Below are positions 34,027 through 45,387 of a stretch of 64,000 bases of DNA, in pieces (the first letter of the stretch is position 1; the number at the start of each line of letters is the position of its first letter). Source of the DNA: Beta vulgaris subsp. vulgaris (taxonomy: Eukaryota > Streptophyta > Magnoliopsida > Caryophyllales > Amaranthaceae); NCBI RefSeq assembly GCF_026745355.1, contig NC_079210.1, positions 25,868,529 through 25,932,528 on the forward strand, read 5' to 3'. The notes below the pieces were generated by a model. That model did not search any database. It saw nothing but the letters and a program-made list of their open reading frames with translations, and had not been told where the DNA came from. Made by a program: the position numbers and the translations under genes.

Positions 34027-34778
34027 GTAAGTTTTATCCTTCCTTTCTTATATCTTTTAGATTAGTAAATCATTTTATGGATACTGTTTGTCAACTAGTA
34101 AGCTGGTGTAGCAGGCATATTATCTTCTTCTGCTTGTGTGCTTAGAGGGTCAATGCTTCTTTTAGTGCGGAATTTTATGAAATGTCCCCCTCCATCTTTC
34201 CCCCTTCTTATGATGGTTTATGAACGATTCTTTTAGTTGATAACTTCATTTCATGAGATATAGGACGTATGTAATGCAGTCAGCGCTCTAAAAAAGTTAC
34301 TCTCTTTGAAAATGTGTGCATTCTATTGAATATGATATTGATCTCAACTCCCTTCATTCAATTGAATGTATCAGGTTTTTGATGTAAGTCTCTCTAAGCT
34401 GTTTACTGTGTACCTTCTATCCACGTATCATACATAATGTTTATGAGAACACAGAAGGGTATTACTAGAATTTCTATTTCAATTAACATACATTGGAACT
34501 TGGATTATCTTCAAATTTTGATGTATACTAGTGTAATTTTTCCTGTCTGCCTTTTTGGCTTGGGTACAGTGCTTTCTTATTTACAGCTTGACTTCCCAAA
34601 AGTAGAACCCAACTGAGATAGTATCCACACTGAAGGGGTGAGGGGATTGTCATTTTATGTTTTAACTGGAAATTTTAACACACGATGTATTCTTTGCTCT
34701 GTTGTTTCGTGTTTCTATTGCTCAATGTACGTGTTATCCCAGTGTTTGCTTTTAAAAAGACTCTAAAATTGTGTGCAG

Positions 34779-34843
34779 GAGCTGATGTCAATATAGCAGA
34801 TATTGATGGTGAAAGTGCTTTTCACTGTGCTGCAACTTTCTAG
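34779..34843 (+). pseudogene. Captured ankyrin-repeat fragment
   Basis: After a GTGTGCAG acceptor the DNA reads ADVNIADIDGESAFHCAATF and then a TAG stop. This is one ankyrin repeat and resembles the ankyrin section of KEG-type E3 ligases; that attribution is from memory and moderate. The fragment is truncated. Confidence 0.55.
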
Positions 34844-35068
34844 AGCTGAATACATTGTGAGGACAGTAGGACACATAATTTAATACTACTTACAGAGCAC
34901 AATGAACTCTAGGTGCAATTAGGTTTTTATTCCAAATTAGAGGTGGGCTTCCCGTGTTGATTGTGATCGATTAGATGCAGCTTAATTGTGGATAGTTTGA
35001 TGCCTTGTTTTAGAATTTGTCCCTTTCCTGTTCTGCGATGGCCAACTTATTATTGTTCGATTTTACAG

Positions 35069-35351
35069 CTTTCAGGATGAAATATTTCAGAAGTTTAATT
35101 TTGACACTGAGTGGGTTGTTAAACTGATATCAAGAATAAAAAATGACGAGGATATACCAATTGAAGGAGATACCATAGTTAAACAGGTTATTACAGGCTA
35201 ATACATTTCCTCTTTTCTTTATACATGAACCACTATACTGACTTCGTCTAACTTCTCTGTCATTGATGAAGCTTCGTCTTTGCAAATAAACGCGGAGAAG
35301 TATTTCTTTAACATCAAGAAGAGCCTGGTTGAGTTTGATGAAGTCTTAGAG
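35069..35351 (+). pseudogene. Captured SecA ATPase fragment, two exons
   Basis: Two exon-like blocks (35069-35186 and 35272-35351) with a GT...AG gap between them. The first includes FNFDTEWVVKLISRI and NDEDIPIEGDTIVKQ; the second INAEKYFFNIKKSLVEFDE. These match the SecA region ahead of the helical scaffold domain (chloroplast SecA translocases). The second block appears to miss one base near 35277, which shifts the frame. Confidence 0.75.
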
Positions 35352-36058
35352 GTATGCTAAATGACAATTTTATGCTTGACATGTTGTCTGCGACTTGTAA
35401 TACTTTCATATACATAATCCAGGGCTTACGCACCAAATGTCCACAACTTACGAATTGTTTATGTTGTGTCAAGGATCATGTTTAGCTATGTAGCTTTTGT
35501 GTCCGTTGTTAAGTGGATTTGAGTGAGGCCAATCTTATTCAAGAATCATATGCTAGTAATTCTGGAAACAAGGCTGGATTTTGATAATTTAAACTTAGTG
35601 TATGAAGCTGATGTCTTTTCTATAGTTCTATGATTCTATCTTCAAATAGCCTTTTTGGTCCTTTCATGTGCAGGTGACTCAATAACGTGAGTACAACCAC
35701 AAGGTGTTGTATGATATTAGTATATCGCTTTTTTTCTTTTAGTCTGAGTTTGATACCTTGTTCTGACACGGTGAAGCAGGGATGGGAGATATAGAGTGAT
35801 CATCAATTTCTTGCGGCATTACCGTGGAGATTTGTACTATATCTTGTATTTATGAACAAAAATATTAGAAATGAAACTTTTATCTACATGTAAATGATTG
35901 TCCATCAATTTAGGATAAAAAAAGCAAAAAAAAATTTTTTTTTTTAAAATTTCTAGGGGATCAAATGCTCCGGTTTTTAAGATAAAACCGGAGCATTTGC
36001 AAAAGTCTCAAATGCTCGGGCGATGTTTGCTACGCGTCAAATACGGAGCATTTGTGGC

Positions 36059-36732
36059 CTAAAAAACCGGAGCATTTGAGGTTTTTTCTACTAGTGTGAC
36101 TTCTGGCAGAAGGTCCAGATCCTCCTTGTGTAGTTTTTCATTCAACTCTCGACCATGGTTCAGGATCCGCCAGTTGGGCAGACCTACTTCGACCGGCAGT
36201 ACCGCTTTTGCCCCAAAGGCTAAACTGAAGGGAGTTTCGCCGGTAGCTTCTTTTTCTGTGGTTGTATTGGACCATAATACAACCAGAATCGTGTTTGCCC
36301 AGGCGCCTTTCAGATCGTCGAGTCTCTTTTTCAATGCGTTAAGGATCTGCTTGTTAGCGACCTCTGCCTGCCCATTGCTCTAAGGATGGCATATTGACGA
36401 GTAGGCGAATTTTATGCCGTATGGTCTTAGGAAGTCCCTTGTGGGCAATCGAACTGGACGCCGTGATCCATGACAATTCCCATGGGGATCCCGAACCTGG
36501 TAATGACATTCTACCAGATGAACTTTTTTACCTGATTGGTCGTTATCTCTGCGGTTGGCTCCGCCTCAATCCATTTTGTGAACAATCCATTTTGTGAAGA
36601 AATAATCGATACCCACAATTAAGAACTTCCTTCCCCCGGATGCCGGTGTGAAAGGTCCTATGATGTCCATCCCCCACTGAGCGAAAGGGATTGGGTTGAG
36701 GATTGGTTGCAGATCATTTGCCGGTTGGTTTA
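36059..36732 (-). pseudogene. Tat integrase, catalytic core part
   Basis: Minus-strand frames show AQWGMDIIGPFTPASGGRKF and a following GIDYF, then TEKEATGETPFSLAFGAKA and LPVEVGLPNWR, all typical of Tat integrase. Frameshifts occur between the pieces. The zinc-binding part expected upstream is absent: the neighbouring CACTA-like MITE sits where it should be. The leftmost about 38 bp (36059-36096) belong to the CACTA element, not to integrase. Confidence 0.85.
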
Positions 36733-36744
36733 TCACCGGACCTT

Positions 36745-37992
36745 TATATTGCTGCGATTTTTGAGCAAAACCGCAGCAATACGTTTATTTTTTATTAAAA
36801 AAGTACAACGTATTGCTGCGGTTTTGGCTAGAAACCGCAGCAATAGGTCATGGAAGAGTAAAAAAAATTTTTTTTTGGCTTTTCGCAATTAAATTTGAAA
36901 GGTAAAACCATACAACTAACCCACCAAATTTGCAGACAAATTCAAGATGGAATGACATGAATCTCATTAATATATGAGATGAATTTCATTAATATATAAA
37001 GGTAAAAGAACTAGTTACAACTTAATGACTAATTAAAAAAATAATAATAAAAACAAAAATATATTAAAAAATAAAGAAATTGATTTAAAAACGAAAAAAA
37101 TAAAAAAAAATCTTAAACAAAAAGATCTCTAAACACAAATAACAGATTTTTTTTTAAAAAAAGGAAAATCCTAAAATAAAAATTTACTGATCTGAACATA
37201 CGAAAAAAAACAAAAAAAACTATTCATGGCGCCGGTAAACCGGATCTTGTCCTCGAACGAACGGAGCCGATGAAGCGCGAAGACCACTAATCAGCGACGT
37301 ACGGTGAACGAACAACGAGGAGAAAGAGGAACGCGAATCGGAATCACGAACGAACGATGAACGAACGAACGAAGATGTTGCGCGAAGACCACGACGAAAT
37401 CACCGACGAACCTGAATAGTGAGGAAAGTGAACCCTCTACAACCGGCGGTCTTGATGAAAGGCAACGCTACAGCGGCGAAAGTGCGCGAAAGAGAAGGAG
37501 TGAGAGGAAAGAGAAAGATCAGTGAGAGGAAAGAGAAGGAGTGAGATCTGAAGGGTGAGAGAAGCGTGGAGTGAGACTGAAGAGTAGGCGTGAGATCTGA
37601 AGAGTGAGAGGAAGAAAAGGAGTGAGAGAGGCGCGAGAATAAAACCCTAAGTGACATCCTTGTCACGTCTTTTATACTTTTTTTAAAAATATTTTTTAAT
37701 GATATTGCTGCGGTTTTTATCAAGAACCGCAACAATATATTAAAATATTATTTTTTAATATTATTGTAATATATTGCTGCGGTTTTTGTCAAGAACCGCA
37801 ACAATATGTTTGGTCAAATAGTCAACTTTTTTCAGAAATTTTTTTGATGACACCATATTGCTGCGGTTTTAGGTCGAAACCGCAGCAGTATCTTTATTTT
37901 ATATTTTACCTTTTTTTTAACATGATATATTGCTGCGTATGGATAAAACCGCAGCAATACCACCGCAGCAATAAGCAATTATTCTACTAGTG
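36745..37992. mobile_element. CACTA-like MITE with palindromic TTGCTGCGG subterminal repeats
   Basis: The right end reads ATTATTCTACTAGTG, a CACTA terminus. The left end is degraded (near CCGGACCTTTATATTGCTGC). Both sides contain many hairpins of ATTGCTGCGGTTTT / AAAACCGCAGCAAT. The core is AT-rich with one more GC-balanced stretch (37220-37650) that leaves a minus-strand frame open by chance. Integrase sequence is missing at the left junction, so a deletion accompanied or followed insertion. The left border is approximate. Confidence 0.75.
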
Positions 37993-38159
37993 TACGCACC
38001 TTAGGAGAGGGAGTGAGAAACCCTTTTTATACAACTGACCCTGGAAGATGCAATACCAGGGTGAGTCTCTCTTAAGCTTCTTGGCCGCCATCGTATCCTC
38101 GGGGAGAGTCCCTGCCAGCTTATAAGCCAGTATGTCGTCGTACCATTATGTGCTCTAAC

Positions 38160-39021
38160 TTATGATGTTCATGGTGGGTGAGGGGTTGTCGATGCTCCTC
38201 TCCGCCAGTGTCTCTACCATCACGCTCCGCTTCTTGTCGCTGGTACTAGAACTTACTAGCTTAGATAGGGCATCTGCTGCCATGTTCTCCGCTCTCGGCT
38301 CTAGCTGGACCTCGAAGCTCTACAACCCGGCTGTCATGCTCTTAACCTTACTCAGATATTTTGCAGGGCTCTCGTGCTTCATATGTGCCTACGATCTGAC
38401 TGGATATCAGCTGGGAGTCTGTGATCATCAGAATCTTTTTGGCACCAGCCGCAATGCTCAGATTAGTCCGGCCAAGGATGCTTCGTATTCTGCCTCATTA
38501 TTGGATGCCTTGAAAGTAAATCGGACGGCATATTGAAATACTTCCCCTTCTGGGGATGTCATCACCACTCCGGCCCCTGCTCCGCCTTGAGTAGCTGAGC
38601 CGTCAAAGGCTATGTGCCAGATGCCGGCTGCTTCTGATGTTTCCGTGTAGGTTGTTTTGACGATGAAGTATGCCAATGCTTGGGCCTTAATGGCGGTGCG
38701 AGGCCGGTACTCGATGTCGAATTCTGATAGTTCGATTGCCCATTTTAGCAGCCTACCGGTCATGTCGAGTTTGTGAAGGGCCTTTTCATAAGGCTGATTA
38801 GTGAGGACCTGGACGGTATGTGAGTCGAAGTATGGTCTCAGCTTTCTTGCCGCGATGAGTACGACATATGCCATCTTCTCCAACAATTCATACCTTTGTT
38901 CCTCCCCGGATAGGACATGGCTTATAAAATATATGGGGCTTTGCTGCCCGTGCCTCTCTACCAGTAAGACAGCCGCTACTGTCTTCTCGGACAACGAGAC
39001 GTATAATTGCAACTTGTCCAT
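38160..39021 (-). pseudogene. Tat RNase H followed by a second (archaeal-like) RNase H
   Basis: The N-terminal part is the usual RT-linked RNase H (YFISHVLSGEEQRYELLEK, AARKLRPYFDSHTVQVLTNQ). It is followed by a linker (WAIELSEFDIEYRPRTAIKA) and a second RNase H starting WHIAFDGSATQGGAGAG with FKASNNEAEYEASLAGL. The second domain, aRH, is diagnostic of the Tat lineage. The open frame runs to 38458; from there to about 38160 the tail of aRH (ADALSKL-like) continues in other frames, so the gene is broken. Confidence 0.88.
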
Positions 39022-39217
39022 AAGTTACGGCCGGGTTATCGTTGGTAGCTTCTTGAAGTGCTCCTTAACTCCCTCAAAAGCCTGTCTCCACTCATTCCCT
39101 CATTCGAACTTTTTATTACCTCTAAGGATCTTGAAGAACCTAGTGAGGGCCGCCATTCTTCCTGTTAACTTCTGGATGTCCCGGATGCTCTTAGGCTCCG
39201 GGAGGTCGCTGATGGCC

Positions 39218-39991
39218 TTAATCTTGTCGTGGTTGGCGTCTATGCCCCGTTCGCTCACCATGAAGCCCAGGAACTTTACGGACCTGACCCCGAATACACA
39301 CTTCTTGGGGGCTCAGCTTCATCTGGTGCTGCCGAATATACCCTTCCTTAGTGAGGCTCTTTACAATGCTGTCGTCGACGTATACTTCTACATTGCGGCC
39401 TTTTTGGTGCTCGAAGATTTTGTCTACCAGCTTTTGATAAGTAGCACCGGCATTCTTGAGTCCAAAAGGCATTACCTTGTAGGCATACACTCCTACATCC
39501 GTGATAAATGCCGCTTTGTCTCTGTCAGATTCTAGCAAGCTGATCTGATGATACCCGGAGAAGGCATCCATAAAGCTTAGCAAGGTGTGGCCGCTAGTGG
39601 AGTCGACTAGCTGGTCAATCCTGGGCAAGGGGTAGCAGTCTTTGGGGAATGCCTTGTTGAGGTCGGTAAAGTCCACGCACATCCGCCAGGACCCATTGGC
39701 CTTTTTGACCATTACCACATTGGCCATCCATTCTGGATAATCACATGGTTCGATGAAATCTGCCGCTAGCAATTTATCAACCTCTTCCTTGATGGCTGCA
39801 TTCTTTTCGGAAGAGAAATTCCTCTTCTTTTGTTTTACTCGTCTCACGTCCTCGTTAACGTTCAGCCGTTGGACCATAAATGCTGGATCAATTCCCGGCA
39901 TCTGATCTGTAGAGAAGGCGAAGATGTCTGCATGATCTCGAAGGAGGGTGATCAGGTTGATCTTGACCTCTACTAGCCAAGTCTGTTCCAA
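39218..39991 (-). pseudogene. Tat reverse transcriptase
   Basis: A long minus-strand frame carries the RT motifs: DLNKAFPKDCYPLPRID, FMDAFSGYHQI, FGLKNAGATYQ and the catalytic YVDDSIVKS. After LTKEGYIRQHQMKLSP the frame shifts and the rest of the palm/thumb (39022-39217) is read in another frame. The 5' side (to 40105) contains an acidic linker with an ERPKRTVKIG motif, up to the Athila-like insertion. Confidence 0.9.
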
Positions 39992-40105
39992 TCTTTACTG
40001 TTCTTTTCGGCCTTTCCAGCTCTAGGCTTACTTCCTCTGTCTCATCTTCCAGGCTAGGTCGCGGCTGATCTGCCGGCCTTCCCTCAAAGTTTTCCATTGA
40101 CAAAT

Positions 40106-41528
40106 TGACAGGCTAAAGTCGTATCACCTTATCAAAAGTAATCCTAAGTCCTCTAACAAATAGTAGTCAGGGAAGTAGGGTCGAATCCACAGAGAAACAG
40201 TGTTCTTTTCCTAATTGTCAGTCAAATCTAGAGTATAGGAACGAGTGTTTGTGAGTAATTATACTAAACTAAACTATATAATAATCAAGAATTATCAATA
40301 ATAAAAATCTAGGGCATAGGTTCACCAATGATCAATATTTCGGGATGAAACACTAAAATCAACAATTAATAATGCAGTTAAACAGATTGATTCGCTCTCT
40401 CAAGTCTAAATCAAGCATAGAACGATATTAACAGGCTCTCGCAATTTATTAACACCAATTCTACCTATTGAAACTAGCCTTATATAATTTATTCCTCTCG
40501 GCGCATAACCTAATATTGCAACACTATAACAATCAAATCTGGCCAAATTGGATTGAATAGAATAAAAAACATTCAATAGGAATCAACATGCATCAATAAA
40601 AATCAATACTTTAATTAAACATCCCTTCCTAATTGATCATGGATCCCCCTAAACCCTAGAAATAGACTACTCAATCATAATTGGGGAAAACATATTCATA
40701 ATTAAATAAGCAAACATGAATTAATAATAAAGGATTGAATAGAATAAGAAAGAAGAGAAATAATACCAATTGTAGAACCAATCTTGCAAAAATCAAAGCT
40801 TCTATTGAAAATTCAATGTAAATGGAAGAAAAGCAAAACTAGGGTTCTTCAATAATTGAGAGAAAAGAAAATAATCTTTTGAATTAATGACGGAAAAACA
40901 AAATAGAAAATAAGATAGGAAATAATAATATTCCCTTGAGTCTTTATACCTTTCTATTTCCTAAAACAACTAGAAAAATAGAGTCTAATTCGTCAAAAGA
41001 TAAAGCCTTATTCGACTAGGAAACCCGGAATAATCCGCGGCCGCGGATTTTCGGGCTGCAAAACAGCGTCAACTTGCAAAGACCATATCTCCCAAACTAG
41101 AAGTCGTATCGGGGCGTGTAATATACCGTTGGAAAGCTCTTCAAGTCTAGTTTCCAACCCCACTGGAATCACTGAATTCCGATCTCTGGATAATAAGTTA
41201 TGATCAAAAGAGTGCACATGACTCAATTTCCATACTTCTTTTAATACGTTTCCGCTATGTTTGAGTTGCAATCCGACTTGAAGATGCCCTTTGGACTTCT
41301 CATTTGACTTAGCTCCTTCCTAGATGCTTCTCATGCTTAAGCTTATCCAATAATACTCCAATTGTGTTCTCAATACCTGAAAACTATCAAAAACACCGAA
41401 AACACACACAGAGTAATATCTTCTCAACTTAAGTAACTATATGCAATTATGGACTAAGAATGCAACTAAATGATCCTAAAATGCAACCTAAATGCATCAT
41501 GAAATGCCTATATTAATATGACTCATCA
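40106..41528 (-). repeat. 3' LTR of the Athila-like element
   Basis: It is nearly identical to 47032-48458. It contains a palindrome CCGCGGCCGCGG (41036-41047) in otherwise AT-rich DNA. The 87-residue minus-strand frame at 41008-41271 occurs identically in the other LTR and has no known domain, so I do not call it a gene. Confidence 0.95.
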
Positions 41529-43240
41529 AACTCCCCCAAGCTAAACTGTTGCTTGTCCTCAAGCAACAAACAATAGACACGGGAAGAAAATGATAACCTA
41601 CAATATGGGACTAAAACAGGGTCAAGCACACAATCCAAAACGAGAGATATCAATCCTACATGAACCAAGCATCGAGTATCAATGAAACAAAGCCGCATAG
41701 CACGTCATGTGACCAATCAACTCAACAATCTTACCACAAACCCTTTCCCCCAAGCTGGACTTAACAACACTTGACAGACCTCACTATAGGTATGTGAATA
41801 ATACTCTCTTGTGTTTAGGGCGAAAATCAATGACACTCAAGATCTCAACCTATATATATCAACTCAGAAGAAGCAATACTCTTTAACTTTGACCTTTTGA
41901 CTCACTTTCAACACGAAAAATGTAACACACAAAGATCAAGAGGACTTTCAAGGGTTGTAATGAGGCTAGGGTTAAGGGTATGGATCATATTTTGGGAAAT
42001 GTGGTGGAAAAGCCAAGAAGGGGAGCAAATATCAATGTAAAACGGCCTAACAAGGCATTCATCACAACTTCATATAACACCATCATTACCACAATATCTT
42101 TCATGCATAGTAACCCATATATAATATTTTCACTTTTCTTTCAAAATATGTTCACTTTCTTTGTTCTTTCATTTCTTTTTCTTCACTCTTTTTCATATTG
42201 CCAAAATCTCTTTGCACCACATTCAAATTCGATGATAAAGCTCATTAATAACACTTTCCTTCAACATAACCATGCATTAACTACATCCATGTAATACAGT
42301 ATGACCAAAACTAACACTTGCTCCCCCAAGCTAGGCTTGGGACAATAATCAAATGAGGTTAAGGGTTGTAATATGGGTGTAAGTAGCAAGCAAGGGTCAA
42401 GAAAGCTCAGCGGGGCTAGAGACGGGAAATATGTGAACAAAAAGAACTCTGGAGCTAAAATCATGAAATGAACGCCTCAATCATATCAAATAGTGTACAC
42501 AATCAAGTATCAAGGAGTACCAGGTCAAAATCAAGATCAATACATCAACTGAGGAACTAATCACTCATGAAAGAATAAACTGACACAGATTCGTCAGTTT
42601 ATTAGGCACAGAAGCTCACATGGGTCAATTTTGTCTGCACAGTAAAGTTAAAGCCAGCCAGAGAGATCATAGTCTTACCACACCAATCAATCGTATCACA
42701 ATTATGCTATGAAGAATCATGAAACCACTGTACAACAAAGCTGTAGAGCTGTAGTAGAGATATCCACAAAATTCTCGAAGGTGTGCCAACAATAGTCCCA
42801 TAGATGAAAACTATAATGAAATGAGCTATCTAAAATGCAACTATGATGCAACTAAGAAAGCAGTACATTTTTTTGGTTACACGTAAATCCCACTCCTAAT
42901 AAGCAGTACAAACCGTGCAACATCCTATGAAAGCAATGAAATCTACACTAAAAAGCCATAAAAGATAGAATATTCCTCCCCCAAGCTAGAATTTGCAGTG
43001 TCCTCACTGCATAAACTAGTTTAGAAAAAGAATCAGAACCAACCCCGACAATCATCCAACACCAAAGTCACCCACTAACAACCATAACACATCACGAAAA
43101 CCATACACAAACTCCAATAACTAAAAATTCAATCAATGTGTGCAAAAGGTTCTCACAAGAGGGCATTAAAACAAAAATTCAAGCGAAAATTTGAAATAAA
43201 CATAAACAACAAGTACTGGCGAGAATAAATGCTTACTACC
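41529..43240. other. Athila-like element, 3' non-coding internal region
   Basis: It starts with the polypurine tract next to the 3' LTR. CCCCCAAGCTA/CCCCCAAGCTGG motifs recur (41533, 41749, 42322, 42979), like repeated polypurine-tract copies on the minus strand. No protein domain was recognised. Confidence 0.6.
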
Positions 43241-43379
43241 CAATTAATTGGGGAGAAGAACATATGTGCTCAAAATCCATGTCGTAATGCTTCACAAAGA
43301 CGAACTTGAATCTAGTTGGTGCCTACTTGACAGAAACGCAAATAAGGAACGTTGGGTTGCTGGTTGTCCGCCGAATAGG

Positions 43380-44040
43380 AGGGGAGCAGGAGTGACGGGA
43401 AGACGGTCGGTGATGATGTGCGGGCAGGAGACGCGAGGGAGGGGGGTGTGGCGCCGGCGGGTGTGGCTGGTCGGACGGAATGTGGGGTTCGAACAACAGA
43501 TGCGAAGAGGAGGAAGGAGCGATGGTCGAGTGAGGGGGCGAGAGTGCTTGAGGGTTTCGAAAGGCGAGAGGGAGGCGTCGCCGGCGGGTGGGGCTGGTCG
43601 GACGCCCGCCGGTCGTCGGTACAGGAAGCGGGGGAAAAGTGGAAGGGTGGGGAGTCGAGCAGGGTGGGGAGGTTTTTGTAATTTTTTTTTTTTTTTATTT
43701 TGGTAATGTGCGGCTGGTAAAAGCACTTCGAAAACCCGCGGGCGCGGGGTTAACCCCGCGGGCGGACAGCAGGGGTGGGCTGTTAGGGGGTTGGGGTCTG
43801 CGGGCGCGGGTGGGAGAGAGTGCGGGGCGCGGGATGGAGGCTAGATGGGGATCCCGCGGGCGCGGGATTTCGGGTGGGGGCGCAGGCTGTACCCCGCGGG
43901 CGCGGGTTTTACCCCGCGGGCTGGCAGAACAGTGGTGAGGGAGGGGTCGTGGCTGGCCGCGGGCGCGTGTTTTACCCCGCGGGCTGGAGGAAAAAGGGTG
44001 ATAGTGGAGCCAAATTCCCGCGGCCGCATGTTGGAGCTTG
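43380..44040. repeat. GC-rich palindromic cluster in the Athila-like element
   Basis: A sudden GC-rich island inside AT-rich DNA. The motif CCCGCGGGCGCGGG and shorter CCCGCGGGC copies recur about six to eight times from 43735 to 44030, each self-complementary. Long overlapping open frames on both strands here are explained by the lack of A/T-rich stop codons, not by genes. Confidence 0.8.
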
Positions 44041-44354
44041 TGCTTTCACCTATAGTCAAAAATTATACACCAAAACCACTAAACAACACTTGTTAGCATG
44101 GTTAGTCTAATAAAAAATGAAGCTTGAATTCAAGTGAATTCAAAAACTAAAAGAAACTACGAAAAGAAACTAACTAAACTAAAAAAAAGAAACGAATTCA
44201 AGTGAATTCAAAAACACAAAAAAATAAAAATAAATTGAATTCAAGTAAATTCAATATGCAAATATTTTTGTTCTATTCTTTTGTTTAGAGAAATGAAGAG
44301 TAAAAGGAAAAAAAATGAGTGAGAGATTCGGGTTGCCTCCCGAATAGCGCTGGT

Positions 44355-45205
44355 TTATGCAGGTCCCGCACGACCGTTTACCTCTACATTACACACAGAT
44401 CGATCGAGCCTCTTTACCTGTTGGCATCCATCAAGGTCGAATTCTTCACTTTCGAGCATCTTCTCAATAGCAGCTACCTCATTGCTCCATATACTGCCAT
44501 CACCTGTGGAAGACTCAAGACAAAGTACCGCCTCCAAGGGGTCTCTATAGAGAGCTTGGGGCATGTTATCATGGCAAATTACATCAACCACATCAATACT
44601 CCAACACTTTTCCTCTAGCATAGGATTTTCAAAGCAGTGCTCAGATTAAAAGTGACCTCATCATCCCCAACAGATAGTGTAAGCTTACCATTTTTCACAT
44701 CAATGACAGCACCAGCAGTATGAAGGAATGGCCTACCCAAAATGATTGGAATCTGCCTATCTTCCTCCATATCAAGTACAACAAAGTCCACGGGAATAAA
44801 AAATTTACCTACTCTAACGGTACATCCTCTAAAATACCTAGGGGGTATTTAACAGAACGGTCAGCCATTTGTAGAGTAATATTGGTAACTTTCAAACTTC
44901 CCATATTCAATTTTGAGGAAACAGACAATGGCATAACACTCACACTAGCCCCCAAATCACATAAAGCTTTTCAATGAACAAACTACCAATGTGACAAGGT
45001 ATAGAGAAACTACCAGGGTCTTTTAATTTTGGTGGAGATTTATTTTGTAAAATGGCACACATTCTTCAGTAAAAGCAACTGTCTCCACCTCGTTAAAAGC
45101 CCTTTTCCTAGTCAAGATATCTTTCATAAATTTAGCATAAGCAGGCACTTGAGTAATTAATTCCGTGAAAGGAACTGTTACCTGAAGATTCTTGACGACT
45201 TCCAA
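44355..45205 (-). pseudogene. Athila-like protease region, degenerate
   Basis: The right end reads PFTELITQVPAYAKFMKDIL and ETVAFTEECVPFYKINL, which precede the protease in Athila Gag-Pro. Broken frames of a retropepsin-like region follow. The left end (44355-44621) reads IDVVDVICHDNMPQALYRDP and LEAVLC, the segment that lies between protease and RT in Athila polyproteins. RT itself is absent. Confidence 0.75.
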
Positions 45206-45387
45206 AAACTTACCAAATTGCTTGTCCAGCTTACTCTTAGGTGACGATTGGGGAAAGGAAGTTTGATAGGAGGAATCTCAATAGCAGGCTTTTTGGCTTC
45301 ATTGGTCTCTTCATGTTCAGTGGCTTGCTTGAGTTCTCCTTGTCATTTTTAGCTTCAGCTGGACCTGTTCCTCATCATTTTTCACAC

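Larger units (their letters stand above)
29587..36096. mobile_element. CACTA transposon carrying captured host exons
   Basis: The TIR is CACTAGTGGAAAAAACCTC at the left and GAGGTTTTTTCTACTAGTG at the right, with a perfect 3-bp target duplication TGA (29584-29586 and 36097-36099). Subterminal repeats are AAATGCTCGGGTT / AACCCGAGCATTT at the left and AACCGGAGCATTTG at the right. There is no transposase, so it is non-autonomous (Pack-CACTA type). It holds a solo LTR (30928-33179) and plus-strand exons resembling Kelch, ankyrin-repeat and SecA genes. It sits inside the Tat integrase. Confidence 0.93.

Noticed and set aside
37400..37735. Serine-rich 111-residue minus-strand frame
   Set aside because: It lies in the low-complexity core of the CACTA-like MITE and has no domain.
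41008..41271. 87-residue frame repeated identically at 47939-48202
   Set aside because: It is identical because both copies lie in LTRs of the same element; no domain and no independent evidence of coding.
43248..44110. Several long overlapping frames on both strands
   Set aside because: Stop codons are rare because the region is GC-rich; frames overlap in all registers and no domain is visible.
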